Shown: positions 33,799 through 46,113 of the stretch, one piece after another
How the letters are laid out: each line of letters begins with the position of its first letter
How positions within the stretch are numbered: position 1 is the first letter of the stretch
NCBI GenBank assembly: GCA_021018995.1
Contig: CM037587.1
Coordinates: 67,351,604-67,415,603 of the forward strand
Origin: Chloranthus sessilifolius
Lineage: Eukaryota > Streptophyta > Magnoliopsida > Chloranthales > Chloranthaceae
Reading direction: 5' to 3'
DNA: 64,000 nt
The notes under the pieces: generated by a model
Databases searched by the model: none
Told to the model about the DNA's origin: nothing
What the model saw: only the letters and a program-made list of their open reading frames with translations
Translations under genes and position numbers: made by a program

Positions 33799-35355
33799 TG
33801 TAGACACCCAAATTTGGCCCAAGGCCTGATCGAAACACATTTCGAGAGAGGTGCACTTTTGAGCTCTTAATGGCATGTATGAAACCCTTAGGAACCTTCC
33901 CGACCCTTAGAACTCGTTCTAAACCTAAACCTAACCTCTCAAGCCTTGGAAAAAGGAGGGGTACACCAAAACTAGCTACGGCCATCTATTGTAATGAAAT
34001 CTCATACCATTGAAAAGTAGAAGTCATCAGCTTTCCAATGATCAATGAATCGTCCCAATCGAAGTTACAGATCAAAAGATATGGCAGTCCGAACCTGGAG
34101 GGCAAAAAGGGAATTTCAAGTGGCCCCCCCTAGGGATTTGGCGTAACTAATAGTTGCTCCAGTTATAATTTTGCCTGGCGCAACTATTAGTTGTGCCAAG
34201 CCACTTCTCCCAGAATTTAAGCCTGACACAACTATTAGTTGCGCCAGTTTTAAAGGTGTGCCCCACCCTCGCGGGCCAACTTCTAGGCACTGTTCATTAC
34301 TATTTTACTATATATTTTCCAGGTGCAACTATTAGTTACTCCAGGTATATGAGCAGTAACTCATAATTTTTGCCTCAAAATTCATGATTAGGGTCTGACT
34401 TGTTGACCACCTCGACCTTTGGGGTGTGTTTTGCTAGTTCTGTTGCACCTTTTAATGCCTATTTGCAACCCTTTGAGTGGCTTAAAGCCCCAACCCATCA
34501 TCCACCATGAGAACCACCTTCATATCTTTCTAAGCTCTCAAAATCCTAGGAAACCTTAGATTTGAGATTACCTAATTGCTAACCCCAATTAGCATATAAG
34601 TAGTCTCCTAATACACCCTTTTCCTATAAATAGAGACCCCCACCCCTTGGTTTAGGGATTGAGAATTTGTACCTAAGAGAGAAAGAGCTTAAAGTGAGAA
34701 GATCTTTCTCTCTTTGGTGCACACCTCCCATACAAAAATCAAAATTCAAAAACCTCTTCCCACCCTTGCCTTTCATGGATAGCCCCTAGGTTAGGTGTGT
34801 GTGATCCCCTAGTCTCCCTTCTCTACCTCTTAGCTTCAAGTCTTAGGATTTAGAACCCTATTCCATAGCATACAAAGCCTTCAAGAGCTCATCAAAGCAA
34901 GCCACGCAAGGCTCTCCTACGGTGCTACAAGGGCCCGAGGGCTCCGGCTCTCCCTTTTCTTCTCCTATCTCTTTTTAGCTCTTCTCATCCTTGCATTTGT
35001 GCCGTTACGCCACCGAATTTTCGATAGGAACGGAGGGGTACAAATAAGATTCTAAGCCTTTTTGGGCAAGAGAAATTTATTTTCTTTTCTTTTATGTCAT
35101 TTCTAGTTTGGCCATAAGTAGAGACCGCGTTAAGCGAGTTGATCGAGTGCCTAACACCTTCCTGATCGATAACCAAAGCCCCTACCTAAGAGCCTTTGGT
35201 GTGGACCGGATTCAGAGTCATATTTTTATCACTTCGGTGCTCATAAAAATGAACTAGGTTTCCCAGGACACCAAAAGCTTCGGGTGGCGACTCTATATTT
35301 TTTGCAAGCGAGCGCATCGCTGCGACGGGATGGTCACAAATCCCATGGTTGCACA
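33799..35355 (+). repeat. Element 1 3' LTR
   Basis: 1557 bases, TGTAGACACCC...TTGCACA, TATA box at 34625-34633. It carries an extra 48-base unit with a palindrome relative to the 5' LTR (about 34198-34245). Confidence 0.9.
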
Positions 35356-35360
35356 GATAC
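35356..35360. repeat. Target site duplication GATAC of element 1, right
   Basis: Identical to 19312-19316. The interrupted host LTR resumes at 35361. Confidence 0.85.
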
Positions 35361-36222
35361 TATTGTTTTTAGTGGTTTCTTTTATTAGAATTAGATCTCG
35401 GTAAACTGACCCTTTATGATCTATAAATAAGAGGGCTCGACATAGGAATAAGTTTCGAAAAATTTCAACATCAATTGACGCCTGAGGTTGGATTTTCTTC
35501 TGATCAAGTAGTGTATACTAGTTAGAATAGTTTAGATATAAGAGGTTTCTCAAGAGAAATTGATGACTGCAATTGAGTGTTGAAGATTAGTGTAGATATC
35601 TGTAGTTTCTCAGGAGTAATTGATGACTGCAGGTGAGGGGTGAAAGATATATTTATTTTCTTTCTAGTTTAGATTTATTTGCTTTGTAAACATCTCCAAG
35701 TTTTAATTTAAATTGATGACTCAGGTTAGAATTTGCAGATTAGTGTAACGGTTTTTACTTTTCCATCTTCATTTTTCTAAGGTTTGATTGATGCCCAAAT
35801 TTTAGGAAATTATTGATTAGATTAAATCTGTATTGATAGGATCTTAGACTTGATTGATGACCAATGATAGGAAACGCGATATATGGTATAACGGTACTAT
35901 TTATTTTCATAAACATTCGAAAGCTGAAGATTGAGATTGACGACCTTAATCTGAAAAAGGAGGATTAGGATTTATTTTTATGCACTTAGATTAAATAAAC
36001 ATTCTTCTATTCATACTTCTCCAGTAGATTAGGAAATCTTGAAGATAAATAGAAGTTTTTAAAATAAGAATTTAAATAGAAGATAGAAATAGAGAAAACT
36101 TAGATAATCACTTCCTCGTGGGAACGATCCTAATACTAGTACTATAATTTCCATAGTGCGCTTACAATAGGTTAAGACTTGAGTTAAATATAAATATAAA
36201 ATATAGTAATCAAGACTGACCA
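35361..36222 (+). repeat. 5' LTR of the non-autonomous element, second part
   Basis: Continues the LTR after element 1. TATA box TATAAATAAG at 35422-35431. Ends GACTGACCA. Aligns with 56857-57692. Confidence 0.85.
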
Positions 36223-36228
36223 AGTTTT

Positions 36229-36246
36229 TGGCGTCGCTGCCAGATA
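36229..36246 (+). other. Degenerate primer binding site (tRNA-Asp type)
   Basis: TGGCGTCGCTGCCAGATA resembles the tRNA-Asp-type primer site of Athila-like elements (TGGCGCCGTTGCC), a few bases after the LTR. Confidence 0.65.
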
Positions 36247-36264
36247 CATCTCCGCGTCTAAGGC

Positions 36265-37095
36265 TATTTTCATATTATCTTAAAGATGAAGCAAAGTAGT
36301 GGATACACTCCTTGCCTCATGATTTGTTCACCAGTTGGGAGGACTTGGAACGAGGATTTCTCATGAAATACTTTCCAATACAAAGGACAAATCAAATCCG
36401 GCATCTAATGAGAAATTTCAAATAATATCTAGATGAATCTCTTCAAAAGGGGTGGATGTGCCTTAACGACCTTTTATATGGGTGTCCTCACCACGAGATA
36501 CCCCGTTGGCAAATAGTCCTCACTTTCTATGAAGGTCTGAACAACCAAAATCGACACATAGTTAATGTTACCTGTGGGGGGGTGTTCCATACCATGACTA
36601 CTGAGGCTGCTTGAGAATTTTTTTAAGAACTTTAGCGAGGAACCAGTGCAATGCCAAGCACCGGGTGAGATTGAACCTGAGACTTCAAGAAGTATACCTC
36701 TTAATGATGAATTGCCTTCCAAAGTTAAAACTATGGAAGACAAAAATTCTATCTCTGGTGGGTTTAAAATTGCACCCAACATCTCAACAAGGAGAAGCCG
36801 TTGGTAACTGTGGTTTGAATCGGGAAATTTCTCAGCACTCCCCTATACTTTGCCCTACACTGACATTGAGGAAGCCTTATTGCAATTGGCCGAAAGCTGG
36901 CTGCAACATGGCCAAATTCAAACACAGTTACTCAATAATCTCTTGGAATCCATTACACGATTAGAAACTCAGGTTGAGCAATTAATCATTCTGGTTGACT
37001 CGAGAGAGAGTAACTATCCTTCCACATGGCCAGTTGGCACCCTAGGAGGAAATACTTTTATGGGAGGGATATCAACTCCCCTTGAACGCCATTAA
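36265..37095 (+). pseudogene. gag remnant of the non-autonomous element
   Basis: The translation shows LKDEAK, stop, WIHSLPHDLFTSWEDLERGF then LMKYFPIQRTNQIRHLM and the later YEGLNNQNRHIVN. This is the standard Retrotrans_gag domain of gypsy elements. A TAG falls at 36297-36299, a TAA after RNFK at about 36424, and the frame breaks after 36610. A tail at 36850-37095 reads ALLQLAESWLQHGQ then ITRLETQVEQLI, the coiled-coil C-terminus. No protease or RT follows. Confidence 0.7.
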
Positions 37096-37438
37096 ATTCC
37101 TCCTGAAATTGTCAAGCGACCGAATCACCCATAGCAAACATGTAACATATGTAAATATAAATGTTTTTGAAATGACTCCTTACGATTTATGACAGATTAC
37201 TGGTTATAAAGGGCTCTTTTTTTCTTTTTTCTTTTTTATCACTTGAAATGCATGGATTTACGATTCTCGTGAATATAGAGTCAAATCGTTGAGAGTACGA
37301 TTTTTCAGTCCTGATTCTCGTGAATGTTATCTAGAATTACAAACGACAATTCTGGAGAACAGGAGAACCTAGTGATTAGTCTTTTCAGGTTCATTGGAAG
37401 TAAGACCCATGTAAAATTGTATAGGAAACGGACATGAA

Positions 37439-37822
37439 ATGCATTCAAAATCATCACTTTCCAACCACCCTAGCCTAGGAATCTACACAAAGACATTTAC
37501 TCGAAGTGATGATTCAATACCTTTCCCTATAAATCCATACACATCCATTAACCAAAACCAGTTTATAACCTTTCTTCTTCCTCCGTCTGTAACCCTATGC
37601 CCCATGACGGAAGAACATAACCAAAATGACTTCAGCAATAGACTCGACAAAATTTTAGAAAAATATAGAGCTGAGCTCCTAGCTGCACAACAGAAGGTAG
37701 AAGATCTAAAGTACCAGCGATATGTCTTTAATGCTGAATCATCCACCGAGACTACCATTGACCCTAAACCTAACCCAAATCCTACACCATATACCAGGAA
37801 CCCATCTTCCCCCACTTCCTAA
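37439..37822 (+). CDS. Unidentified 127-codon frame in the non-autonomous element
   Basis: A frame with a central helical, charged segment (NRLDKILEKYRAELLAAQQK) likely to form a coiled coil, followed by a proline-rich tail. It may be a spare gag-like or leader frame of the element, or a chance frame. No known family matched. The strand agrees with the element. Confidence 0.25.
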   Translation: MHSKSSLSNHPSLGIYTKTFTRSDDSIPFPINPYTSINQNQFITFLLPPSVTLCPMTEEHNQNDFSNRLDKILEKYRAELLAAQQKVEDLKYQRYVFNAESSTETTIDPKPNPNPTPYTRNPSSPTS

Positions 37823-38248
37823 ACTTTACACCATCACAACCCACGCAGAATGCGACTTCCTATATAATAAGGATGGGTTGTAATTTCCAATGTCATCTCC
37901 CATCCCACCCTTCATCTCCTCACCGCCCCTCTCCATTGCTCATCTTCTCCCTTAGCTGCATTAACAGTGTAGTCGAAGAATCATGAAGGGATTTGGAAGG
38001 GCAGGTGGGAGTGATTCGACAACTCTTGGAGTAGCAACCCTCTAAAGGTTGGAGCTCCTCTTCTTGGAAGGGATGCAAGACTTTGATTGAAGGTAGTTAG
38101 CTACCGAGGACCGATCTTTATCGAAGAATCCTTCTCTCGGATCTTGCTGCCAGTGTTTTAGTTTAGTGTGTGCCTAAATTTTTTCTAGGATTTCTTTGAT
38201 GTAATTAGTTTCCTTTTCATATTTTTGTAAATAGTTCATATATATATG

Positions 38249-38276
38249 ACAATTTTTTTTTTTTTTTTTTTTTTTC
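38249..38276. repeat. Poly-T run
   Basis: About 24 consecutive T within a T-rich stretch. Low complexity, no function inferred. Confidence 0.8.
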
Positions 38277-38432
38277 TGTTTTTGCTACTAGCATCTAACT
38301 TTCTAGATTCTATTCAAATCGGAAGCATTTTTCTCCCAAGTTTGGGGGAGAGATTGTTAAATTTTTTACAGATTATATACCCGGTTACTAACATAGTAAA
38401 TAAAATATGTAAGTTTTTTTGTATGTCCCCTG

Positions 38433-38475
38433 TTTTGTACAATGAGGGCATTGCCCCATTTAAGTTTGGGGGGGA
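38433..38475 (+). promoter_or_regulatory. Internal purine-tract motif (possible central polypurine tract)
   Basis: GTACAATGAGGGCATTGCCC followed by TTTAAGTTTGGGGGGGAT. The same motif pair is seen in the minus-strand element near 16000-16045, and a related GTTTTGGGGTG tract directly precedes the 3' LTR at 56222. Its place inside the element suggests a second plus-strand priming site, but this is inferred. Confidence 0.4.
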
Positions 38476-39588
38476 TACATCACATTAGTTTAGTTTTCTT
38501 TTTCGTTAGTTAAGTTTTCTTTTTCATAGAAATTTTAAAATTTTTTTTAGCGAATCATTATATGTGATTTATAAAAGAAAATATAAAAATTTGAAATTCG
38601 TAGCAATCCATCAAAGTAGTAGTTCAAAAATTAAAATAAAAATAGTTACAATTCAAAGTAAAGCATCTCTAGAATACTGTATCAGATGAATGTTTGAAAC
38701 TATACGATTAGCCTGAACTGCATATATTTTAGATTATAGTTTCAAAATCATATAACTAGTGAGCTATAAAGTCTATTTCCTCTTTATTCTAAAAAAGAGA
38801 TACTGTTTTTATTCATGGTTAAATTTCTTTGAACATTTATGCTATGTGAAATCTCATACTTCTGAACTTAGAATCAATATATTCTGTGATGATGATAATT
38901 TATTTGTTTAAAACTATCTATTAAGTACATCAAAACAATAAGGCATCCATATTAGTAAATTGTAAAAATGATCGAAGGCCATCTTTTGTTAAACCAGAGC
39001 CTAAAAGCCAAAATCCCAGAACATTTTACCATTTGAACCTATATTAGAAGCCTAAAGCCTACATTTCTTTGTACTAGAATTTATAAGCCTTTAACCATAT
39101 GTACTACCCAAAGCTTTCTATCCTTAACCCTTACAATTTATGAGAAGTTTAGAATGTAAGAGAAGGGGAGAAAAGGGAGTGAAAGGAGTATGAGTTAACA
39201 AATAAATGATCAGTTAAAAAGGGTACAACTGAAAAAAAAATACAAATGTTTAAAAATATGGGAGAAAAAAAAAGAATGAAAAATCGTAAAAGATGATTAT
39301 GTGAAAAAAGAGAAGCAAAAGGCTTCCAACTGAAGAAAAATGGGATTTACAAAAAAAAAAAGAATTGGGAAGAAGTTATCCCAAAAAGGATGCTTACTGA
39401 AGCTGAAAAATAGTAAAAGAATATAGGAAAAAGAAGAGTTGAAATTCTTAGAAATAAGTTTGAATCCTCTTTACCTTTTCTTTGAAACATTCTAAAAACC
39501 TAAAACCCCATTACAAGCTGAAGGAAAGACCTTTGAGATTTACGATTTGCAAAAATATGAGTCTAGTAGAGATATGTGAAGTAGATTC
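38476..39588 (+). other. 3' noncoding part of the non-autonomous element, before element 2
   Basis: AT-rich, no frame of note. It is continued at 55687-56221 after the insertion of element 2. Confidence 0.6.
39584..39588. repeat. Probable target duplication of element 2, left (GATTC)
   Basis: The right side is GATAC (55682-55686), a 4 of 5 match, so one base has changed or the match is imperfect. Confidence 0.5.
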
Positions 39589-41163
39589 TGTAGACACCCA
39601 AATTTGGCCCAAGGCCTGATCGGAGCACATTTCGAGAGAGGCACGTTTTCGAGCTTTTGATGGCATGTATGGAACCCTTAGGAATCACTCCAAACCTTTA
39701 GAAATCACCCTAGATCCCCTAAGAACCTGCCCCAAACTTTTAGAAATTAATCCTAACCCTTAGAACCCGTTCTGAACCTAAACCTAACCTTCCGAGCCTT
39801 GGAAAAGGAGTGGTACACCGAAACCAACTACGACCTTCTACTATGATCGAATCTTATACCATTAAAAAGTAGAAGTCGTCAGCTTTCCAACGGTCAAAGA
39901 ATCTCCCCAATCGGAGTTATACATCGAAAGATATGGCGGTCCGAACTCGGAGGGCAAAGGAGTAATTTCAAGTGGGCCCCCCTTGGGATTTGGTGCAACT
40001 ATTAGTTGCGCCAGTTATACTTTTGCCTGGCGCAACTAATAGTTACTCCAGTATTAAAGTGGACCCTACCCTCGCGAGGCAACTTTCAAGGCACTGTTCA
40101 ACACTATTTTACTATATATTTGCTTGGCACAACTATTAATTACGCCAGGCATATGAACAGTAATCCTGTCATTTTACCCTGAAATTCGTGATTGGGGTTT
40201 GACTTGTTGATCACCTTGACCTTTGGGGTGTGTTTTGATAGTTTTGTTGCACCCTTCTACACCCTATTTGTTATCCATTAAGTGGCCTAAAGCCTCACCC
40301 TATCATCCACCATTGGAGGACCTTCTCCCACATTTCAAGGCTCCCAAAAATCCTAGGAAACCTTAGATGTTAGATTACCTAATTTCTAATCTTGATTAGC
40401 ATCTAAATACCCTCCCAACCCACCCATTTCCTATAAATAGAGACCCCCACCCCTTGGTTTAGGGGTTGAGAAATTTGCTTAAGAGAGAAAGAGCTCAAAG
40501 TGAGAAGTTCTTCCTCCCTTTTGTGCACCATTTTCACCTAAATTCCAAAATCTCTCAACCTCATTTCAAGCTTATTCTTGCATCCAAAACCCTTAGCCTA
40601 GGTGTGTGTGATCCTCTAGCCTCCCTTCTCTACCTCTTAGCTTCAAGTCTTAGGAGTTAGAACCCTATTCCATACCATACAAAGCCTTTAAGAGCTTATC
40701 AAAGCAAGCCATGCAAGGCTCGCCTACGGTGCTACAAGGGTCCGAGGGCTCCGGCTCTCTCCTTTCTTCTCCTATTTCTTTTGAGTGTTTCCCATCCCCC
40801 CATTTGTGCCGTTACGCCGTTGAATTTTCGGTAGGAATGGAGGGACACAAATAGGATTGGAAGCCCATTTGGGCAAGAGGAAGTCATTTTCTTCTCTTTT
40901 ACTTTATTTTTATTTTAGCCATAAGTAGAGACCGCGCTAAGTGGGTTGATCGGATGCCTAACACCTTCCCGATCGATAACCGAAGCCCCTAACCAAGAGT
41001 CTTTGGTGTGGACAGGATTTAGAGTCATATTTTTAGCACTTCGGTGCTCATAAAAATGAACTAGGTTTCCCGGGACACCAAAACCTCCGTGTGGCAACTC
41101 TATATATTTTTGTTAGAGAGCGCATCGTCACAGAGGGATTGTCAAAAATCCCACGGTTGCACA
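39589..41163 (+). repeat. Element 2 5' LTR
   Basis: TGTAGACACCC...TTGCACA, TATA box at 40432-40440, palindromes GGTGCAACTATTAGTTGCGCC at 39992-40012 and relatives at 40027-40050 and 40124-40148. Confidence 0.9.
40432..40440 (+). promoter_or_regulatory. TATA box, element 2 5' LTR
   Basis: TATAAATAG followed by AGACCCCCACCCCTTGG, as in the other LTRs of the family. Confidence 0.65.
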
Positions 41164-41165
41164 GA

Positions 41166-41183
41166 TGGCGACTCTGCTGGGGA
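41166..41183 (+). other. Element 2 primer binding site (tRNA-Arg type)
   Basis: TGGCGACTCTGCTGGGGA, two bases after the LTR, identical to element 1. Confidence 0.75.
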
Positions 41184-42628
41184 TAGCTTGTAGAGCTTCC
41201 CCTTGAAATTTGACTATTTATTATTGATTTTATTAACATTTTTGCTGTTTTTTTGTGTATTATTTTTTATTTTACTCACCCCTACTTTTTCGTCATTTAC
41301 GTGCCTTAGCCGATTAGCGGGCCTACATGCGCATTGTCCTTTAATTTTTTTTACTTTTCTGTCATTTTAGGTGCCTTAGCGGATTGGCTAGCCTACTTGT
41401 GCATTGTCTTTCAATTCCCTTTAAATTTCTGTCATTTAAAGTGCCTTAGCCGATTGGCTGGCCTACATGCGCACTCATATCCAAACAGTGAACGCCTGCC
41501 CGTAGTGGCGGCACGGGGTCATCACCCCTAGTCTTTGAACTAAAGAAAACTTTCATAAAAAAAAAATGTTTTGAAAGAAAATTAAAATTGAATCAAGTTA
41601 GGGAGCTTAATTAATTTGCTTTTACGGGGTAGATTCTAAAAGGGTTGGGTTTAGGCACACATACAACCGCCCGGGTCTTAGTATGACGGCAGCCCCTAGT
41701 GGTGATGATCCAGAAAAGTCTCAGCGCACCTAGTATCTGAGAAGGCGCTTGCGCCGGAGGTATATTGGGTAGGTTTCCATTCCAAAGCTTAAAACCCTTG
41801 GGGAGCGCGCTAGTGAGTTATACCAGACTCAAACCTTTAGGATCCAGTGAGGAGAGAATCGATCATATAAAGTCAAGCAGTTCCCGGAAGCCCAACTTTC
41901 ACAAAAACCCAAAACAGGCCCATCTTTAGGCTGCTATTCCTTGCTGTTTTAGAATCTGGAGCACCATTTTTGCCTGGCGCAAGTATTAGTTGCGCCAGTG
42001 CAAAAATTGGGAATTTATAACTGGCGCAACTAATAGTTACGCCAGCTTTAAAATCCCCCATTTGTACCTTGGTGCAACTAATAGTTGCGCCAGTGTAAAA
42101 AAGGGCCCCTGCAACCTTGGCGCATGTATTAGTTATGCCAAGTCTGCCTGGAAAGTAACAGCCCGAAATCTGAGGCTCTTTTCACCTCTCGAGTCTCCCG
42201 ATTAGTGTGTTTAGTACCTCTGATTGGGCCTCACCATCTCCGACACCCAATATGCCCTCATTGGTCAAAAGAAGGCAACTTCTTTTTGACTCATTTTAGG
42301 GGATCAGATTGTTTGCCTCGATTTTTATGCCTTCAATAGATCGAAGGTCCTCCTTCAATTCTTCTGAAGTGCGTCGAAATCGTTATCGCAGGTCTTGAAT
42401 TAGGGTACGAGAGCCACTCGAGAAGGGAATTCCAGGGCCTCAGAACCTTTGTCTTACAAAATTTTCTCCAAAAATAAAATAAAATAAATTAATTAAAAAA
42501 TCTAAAAATAAACTCTTTGTGGTGCCGGCACAATGACATCATCTTGCCCTCCATCATCCCGTAGGGAGAGAAGGAGGAGGATTTTTGGGCCTTATCTAAG
42601 GCACCCTTACCCAACCCATTCCCAAAGG
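41184..42628 (+). repeat. Element 2 untranslated leader with tandem and palindromic repeats
   Basis: Three units starting GTGCCTTAGC(C/G)GATT with GGCCTAC at 41300-41470. Four CAACTAATAGTTG-type palindromes between 41965 and 42145. Otherwise noncoding. Confidence 0.7.
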
Positions 42629-44190
42629 ATGACGTGGGTAGTGGACCCGGCTTACACCAATCCCGACTCATCCCTGCCACATTCTCTAACCCACTCCTAT
42701 TCGGGAGAAGCCTTCACATCCATCCCCATCACCCTATCCCCTTTTACCGTTACCGGCCCATTTGGCGCCCCCATTTTACCAACCACCACTTCCCAAAATA
42801 TCCAAAATCAGCCCCCTCATTCCCCATATTTTTCTCAAGCTACCATTCCTCCCATGTCCATGCTAAGGCAACCGCCCATTCCATCCACATCCCCTCAAAA
42901 CCCAACACATTTCCCAACCCCATCCATGATAAACCCAACCCAAATTTCCACATCCACCCCTATGCCCCATTTTCCGTTTTCCCCATATAGACCCAATCCA
43001 TCATCCTTCACCTATGTCACCTCCACCCTATCCAACCCCCCACAAGTCCCCCCATCTACCGGAGTCATGCCCATTTTTACTGGGGCCATACCTGGTTTTT
43101 CCCAAACACCCACACTTTACCCTTCATCATCCCCCTTTGCCAATGCCCTACTCCATTCCTTCGATCCATCCCATATCCCATCACTTACCATGGCCATGCC
43201 CAATTTTTCCTCCACATCCACCCCATCTATACCCAATCATCCCTTAAATTCACCACCTACATCCGATCCTCCTTCCAGCACAATGATGGAGGAGATGTTC
43301 CAAGCCTACTCCTTATGGAAGGCTTCCCAAAACACCCTCATTATCCACACCCCACATCCATGGACCCATCCCATAACCTAGCCAATTTCCATGCTTCACT
43401 CTCCCACGATCCCCATCAACCCCCCATAATTCACACCATCCAAACCCCCATCTTCCATATGCCCCAAGGCCCATTAGCCCAAACCCACCATTCACCAAGG
43501 CCCATTCGCCCAAAACCCCACCACCCATGATCTCCAAGGCCCAATGGCCGAACACCCCATCACCCATACCCAAGGGTCCATGGCCCAAAACCATCAAGGG
43601 CCCATGGCCCAAACCCACCAAGGGCCCATGGCCCAAACCCATCAATGGCCCATGGCCCAAACCCACCAATGGCCCATGGCCCATATCCCTCAAAACCTAA
43701 TGAGCCAGACCCACATACCCCACATACCCCATTTGGCCCAAGCCTAAACCCTCCAAGGGCCCATGGTCCATACCCCTCAAAACACAATGGACCATACCCA
43801 TCAAGGCCTAATGGGCCAATATCCCCCAAATCCCATGCCTTTTACCCAAACCCAACCAGATCAAGGCCTTGTGGCCTAAACCTACCCGAGCCCATGGCCC
43901 AAGCCCCATACTCATACCCTCCACAATACCCCCAAAATTTCACTCACCCCCAACCTTCACAACCAGGTCAAACCCATGCTATACCTCAGACCCAATTTTC
44001 TCATGGCCCCATACCCCAAGACCATCTCCAAACCTTCCCCCATGTCCAATGGCCTCATCAGGCCCCACCCCAAAACCAAACTACCACTCATCCCATCACC
44101 CCACAACGCTTCCCTTACATTCAAGGGGCTCACCCAACCCACATCCAATCCAATCCCATCCAGTCCATGCAACAACAGTATGAGAACCCC
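42629..44190 (+). pseudogene. Element 2 gag, proline-rich N-terminal half
   Basis: From the conserved ATG (MTWVVDPAYTNPD) the frame stays open to 43381 (about 250 codons). It then shifts (43315-43530, stop) and reopens at 43645 to run on to 44853. Composition is Pro/His/Ser/Thr-rich. Five clean 24-base repeats (43570-43690) encode AHGPNPS-type octapeptides. An upstream extension of the frame to 42533 is probably not used, because element 1 shares only the later start. Confidence 0.7.
43570..43690 (+). repeat. 24-bp minisatellite inside gag (element 2)
   Basis: About five near-identical units with core GGGCCCATGGCCCA or TGGCCCATGGCCCA. Compare 23240-23520. Confidence 0.8.
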
Positions 44191-45100
44191 GTCCTCACTG
44201 CACCTTACATAGATCAGCAGTATGAGGAGGACGATATTAGAAATAGTGGGGCCTATGCTGAAGCAGTGACCAAGGTTAATCCTCCACTTGTAATTACCCC
44301 ACCCCTAGTAGTCCAAAGTGAGTCTAGACTAATAATTGAGATGATGGCCCCCATGTCCAAGGAGTCAGAACAGCTGAAAGAACAGTTGGATAAAATCCAG
44401 AAGCAATTAAAGAAGATGGGTGGTGCTGAAATTCATGCCACAGACTTCACGGATTTATGCCTATTTGCTGAGGTCCCCCTACCCACAAAATTCAAAATGC
44501 CGGCATTCGACACATACAATGGCACAGGCAACCCTATTGCACACCTTAAGTCCTACTATGGGGGCATGTGCCAATACGGCGGAGACGAACGACTCCTCAT
44601 CAAAGTGTATCAGAAAAGTTTAACCGGCCCAACTTTAAGATGGTTCACATCTCTTGAACCATCAATGATTAAAACGTGGAAGGATCTGACCCACCTATTC
44701 CAAGAGCAATATGTCTACAACATAGACATTGAGCCCCGCAAGTCAGATCTAGCCCGATTGAAGCAGAACTCCAATGAAACCTTCAGTGATTACTTAGGGT
44801 ATTGGAGAGCACTAGCAGCTCAAGTCAGAAATAGGATACCTGATGATGAGTAGATAGAAATGATCTCAAAAAATGCCCTGCCAGTGATCTCAGATTTTTT
44901 TGTATACCAGCAGCAGTCCAGTGTTACTGACTTGGTAAGGAACACCAACCACTGTGAGGATGCCATCAGAGAAGGGCGGTTGAACAAGAATGCATCCGAG
45001 AGACCGAGCAGGGTTAGGAGGTTTGTCGAGTAGAGAAATGATAGAAGAACAAGGGCAAAGGTACAGAATATTGTAAACACCTGGCCCAATAATAGCAATG
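44191..45100 (+). pseudogene. Element 2 gag core (Retrotrans_gag)
   Basis: Contains KESEQLKEQLDKIQKQLKKM, then PAFDTYNGTGNPIAHLKSYY, LTGPTLRWFTSLEPSMIKTW, EQYVYNIDIEPRKSDLARLK and ETFSDYLGYWRALAAQVRNR. This is a complete gag capsid-like domain with the LRWF core. The frame ends at a TAG at 44851-44853 (replacing Gln by comparison with related gags) and the next residues continue in frame (IEMISKNALPVISDF). Downstream stops at about 45032 and later. Confidence 0.85.
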
Positions 45101-45180
45101 TAGCCCCCTTCTAATTTAAAGCAGCGTAACTAGTTCCCATCAAGACAGGGCCAGTACAAAGAGCTGGGAATGGGCAGGGA

Positions 45181-46029
45181 ATGCAAATGACCCCAGAGAG
45201 GAGAGCCCATTATGATCGAGTCTTTATGCCCTTGTGGCAATCCCCGAGTGTACTTTTGCCATTATTAATTGAAAAGGGTTTAATAACTGTTCTGCAATCA
45301 CAACCTCTTCCCAGTCCGATTCCATATAATTTTGACCCCAATACACATTGCAATTTCCATCAGGGTCCGGGTCACCCAACTGATCGCTGCTTTCCATTTA
45401 AGCACGCAATCCAAGATTTAATCGAAGCTGGGAAAATCATTCCCCCTGCACCCACCTAAGCAAACAAGCATGTGAATATCCACAAGGTACCTTTACCACC
45501 ACACCCTACCGGAATAGCAGGTCCCAGACCCACCATAGGGATGGTAGAGGAATTGGATGAAGAATACGAGTTTAACCCCTCTAACTACATCAGTAACAGA
45601 GAAAATTTTGAGGTCCCAAGGCAGCGAGACCAAGAAGAAAGAACCATTAGGGTGGTTGAACCCCTAAATCTGGTGGATTACTTTCCCACTCCTACACTAG
45701 CAACTAAGCCCTTAGATCTTAGGGCCTATTCTCCACCATCCACCCCCATAAATTACGTAGAAATAAATGCGTATCAACCATACTCCACCACCCCCTTGAA
45801 CTATCCCGCGAACCATCAGGCCCCTAATCCTCCACCCGCACCCATCAATTACCAATGGAGTACACCCACCCCATTACCCCCAGTTCAAACACATGCCAAC
45901 TCTGCCATTCCCATCAATTACCTCATGGCCCATCAAACCCCCAATCCCCTGCCCATTAGCTACCAATGGCCTATACCCACTCCGTTAACCCCCGTGCAAA
46001 CATCGTTAAGCTTCACAACTCCTCCCTAA
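45181..46029 (+). pseudogene. Element 2 gag C-terminal part with zinc-knuckle-like motif
   Basis: HCNFHQGPGHPTDRCFPFKH keeps C-X2-H-X4-H-X4-C, then QDLIEAGKIIPPAP. One stop at 45457-45459. After it the frame 45472-46029 reads RPTIGMVEE, EPLNLVDYFPTPT and a proline-rich linker, ending at 46029. Equivalent to 24756-25792 of element 1. Confidence 0.7.
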
Positions 46030-46113
46030 CCCAGTTTTGCCACCCACCCATCCATCATTGAGGTAAGCCAAGTCTTACCTACCCCTCCAGAGCCATCAGT
46101 ACATGCACCCCAA

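Larger units (their letters stand above)
19317..35355 (+). mobile_element. Element 1: Tat-like Ty3/gypsy retrotransposon, defective
   Basis: A 16.0-kb element with LTRs at 19317-20825 and 33799-35355, flanked by GATAC. The primer site matches the tRNA-Arg type used by Tat/Ogre elements. Its order is proline-rich gag, zinc-knuckle-like segment, protease with G-patch, reverse transcriptase, RNase H, a second archaeal-type RNase H and integrase. The dual RNase H and the long noncoding 3' region point to the Tat lineage. I saw no separate ORF upstream of gag such as Ogre carries. Frameshifts, stops and an in-frame gag deletion make it non-functional. It inserted into the 5' LTR of an older element. 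Confidence 0.9.

Noticed and set aside
42533..42628. Upstream extension of element 2 gag starting MTSSCPPSS
   Set aside because: Element 1 shares only the later ATG (MSWVVDPAY), so the later start is more likely.
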